A DNA stretch of 38,586 nucleotides from Nanobdellota archaeon. GTDB taxonomy: Archaea; Nanobdellota; Nanobdellia; Parvarchaeales; Parvarchaeaceae. A program made the position numbers and the translations under genes. The DNA is taken from positions 1 through 38,586 of the forward strand of contig JAJZNK010000023.1 of NCBI GenBank assembly GCA_021811735.1, written 5' to 3'. The notes beneath the pieces are model-generated. The model made no database searches. It was not told the origin of the DNA and was given only the letters and a program-made list of their open reading frames with translations. Shown piece by piece: positions 37,673 to 38,586 of this stretch (positions are counted from its first letter, which is position 1; the number at the start of each line of letters is the position of its first letter).

Positions 37673-38586
37673 TTACCTTAATATTTCTATACCAAGTTCC
37701 TGGTTAATTGCACCAGTAGTTTTGGAAAGAGTATTAAGTTCTTCCGGTCCTAGCAAGTATGGGGAACTTACTCCCGTTATTATGGTCATCACTCTCAGTT
37801 TACCTGAAAGAGCCTCATCTACTTTTGCACCCCATATCACTACTGCGTCAGGGTCTAAAGACTGTGTCGCCATCTCACCTATCTGATTTACCTCTGCAAG
37901 AGTTAAATCAGGTCCACCAGAGATGTGTATCAATGCGCCCTTTGCACCTTTGTAGCTTACATCGAGAAGAGGGTTATTAAGCGCCCTTCTTACAACTTCA
38001 GTTACTCTGGAGTCTGACGCATCTGTTTCTCCTATCCCAATCACAGAGACTCCACCTTTATTCATTATTGCCTTTATATCAGCAAAATCAAGGTGAACAA
38101 GTGCACTTGCATCTGATATTGTTTCTACTATACCCTTTATCATCGTAGCAACTACTTCATTTGCGACGTTGAATGCCTGATCTATTGGAAGATTACCTGC
38201 CATGCTGACAAGTCTATTGTTATCTATTACGATAACAGTATCAGAACTATTTCTAAGTTCTTCCAATCCTGCCTCTGCAGATTCTACCCTTTTTCTTTCT
38301 GTCTTAAAAGGCATTGTTACTGTGCTTATCACAATCGCGCCCATATCTTTTGCAAGCTTTGCAATGACTGGCGCGGCTCCTGTACCTGTTCCTCCACCTA
38401 GGCCTGCGCATACGAACACTAAATCTGCTCCCCTCAAAGAGTCCTTTAGCTCCCTAGAAGATTCCTCTGCAGCCATCTTTCCTCTTTCAGGAAAACCGCC
38501 AGCCCCCAATCCTCTTGTGAGCTCCTTCCCTATAAGAATCTTTTTGTCTGCATTCCTTGCGTTCAACTGTATTTGATCGGTAGATC
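37673..38586 (-). CDS. ftsZ2: second cell division protein FtsZ, 5' end cut by window edge
   Basis: STDQIQLNARNADKKILIGKELTRGLGAGG, FVCAGLGGGTGTGAAPVIA, HLDFADIKAIMNKGG, tail ELGIEILR. ORF-track start at 38566 is an internal TTG; coding sequence continues past 38586. Confidence 0.95.
   Translation of the reverse strand, partial: STDQIQLNARNADKKILIGKELTRGLGAGGFPERGKMAAEESSRELKDSLRGADLVFVCAGLGGGTGTGAAPVIAKLAKDMGAIVISTVTMPFKTERKRVESAEAGLEELRNSSDTVIVIDNNRLVSMAGNLPIDQAFNVANEVVATMIKGIVETISDASALVHLDFADIKAIMNKGGVSVIGIGETDASDSRVTEVVRRALNNPLLDVSYKGAKGALIHISGGPDLTLAEVNQIGEMATQSLDPDAVVIWGAKVDEALSGKLRVMTIITGVSSPYLLGPEELNTLSKTTGAINQELGIEILR

Noticed and set aside
1-38586. CRISPR arrays, IS elements, prophage genes
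   Set aside because: No direct-repeat/spacer pattern, transposase, integrase or phage structural genes seen in the window.

Overview
The window looks like a compact archaeal chromosome segment. Evidence: aIF2-gamma, S6e, Alba, Sec61-gamma/SecE, Dph2, FtsZ, a PIN-domain gene next to aIF2-gamma, TATA-type leaderless promoters, and two tRNAs without encoded CCA. Small gaps, many overlapping stops/starts, a proton-efflux P-type ATPase and Thermoplasma-like sugar genes suggest an acidophilic small-genome (DPANN/ARMAN-like) lineage; this assignment is inference. Contents in order: edge of an ABC ATPase; a TauB/TauC-type ABC operon with a detached AAA-associated domain; MFS, UspA, GNAT, MscS; GTP-dependent PEP carboxykinase; a complete Mal/Tre-type sugar ABC transporter plus GH15 hydrolase; a cluster of very small metal-binding-type proteins (SWIM, DUF1059, and an unlisted 22-aa CxCxCxCxCxC peptide); CTP synthase; a dolichol-kinase-like protein; H+-ATPase; ftsZ-secE; FKBP, Alba, PIN, aIF2-gamma, S6e; a domain-truncated Dph2; a NAD-dependent epimerase; a degenerate EF-Tu/SelB-like protein; a methyltransferase; a repeat-containing surface protein; tRNA-Lys and tRNA-Val; a Cld-family plus ABM-domain pair; a PadR regulator; and the partial second ftsZ. 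The observations I rate highest are the 22-aa Cys-rich peptide with its own TATA box inside the end of pyrG, the Dph2 lacking its first domain and first cluster cysteine, the separated AAA-associated domain, the split PitA-like pair, and the altered G1/G4 motifs in aIF2-gamma.
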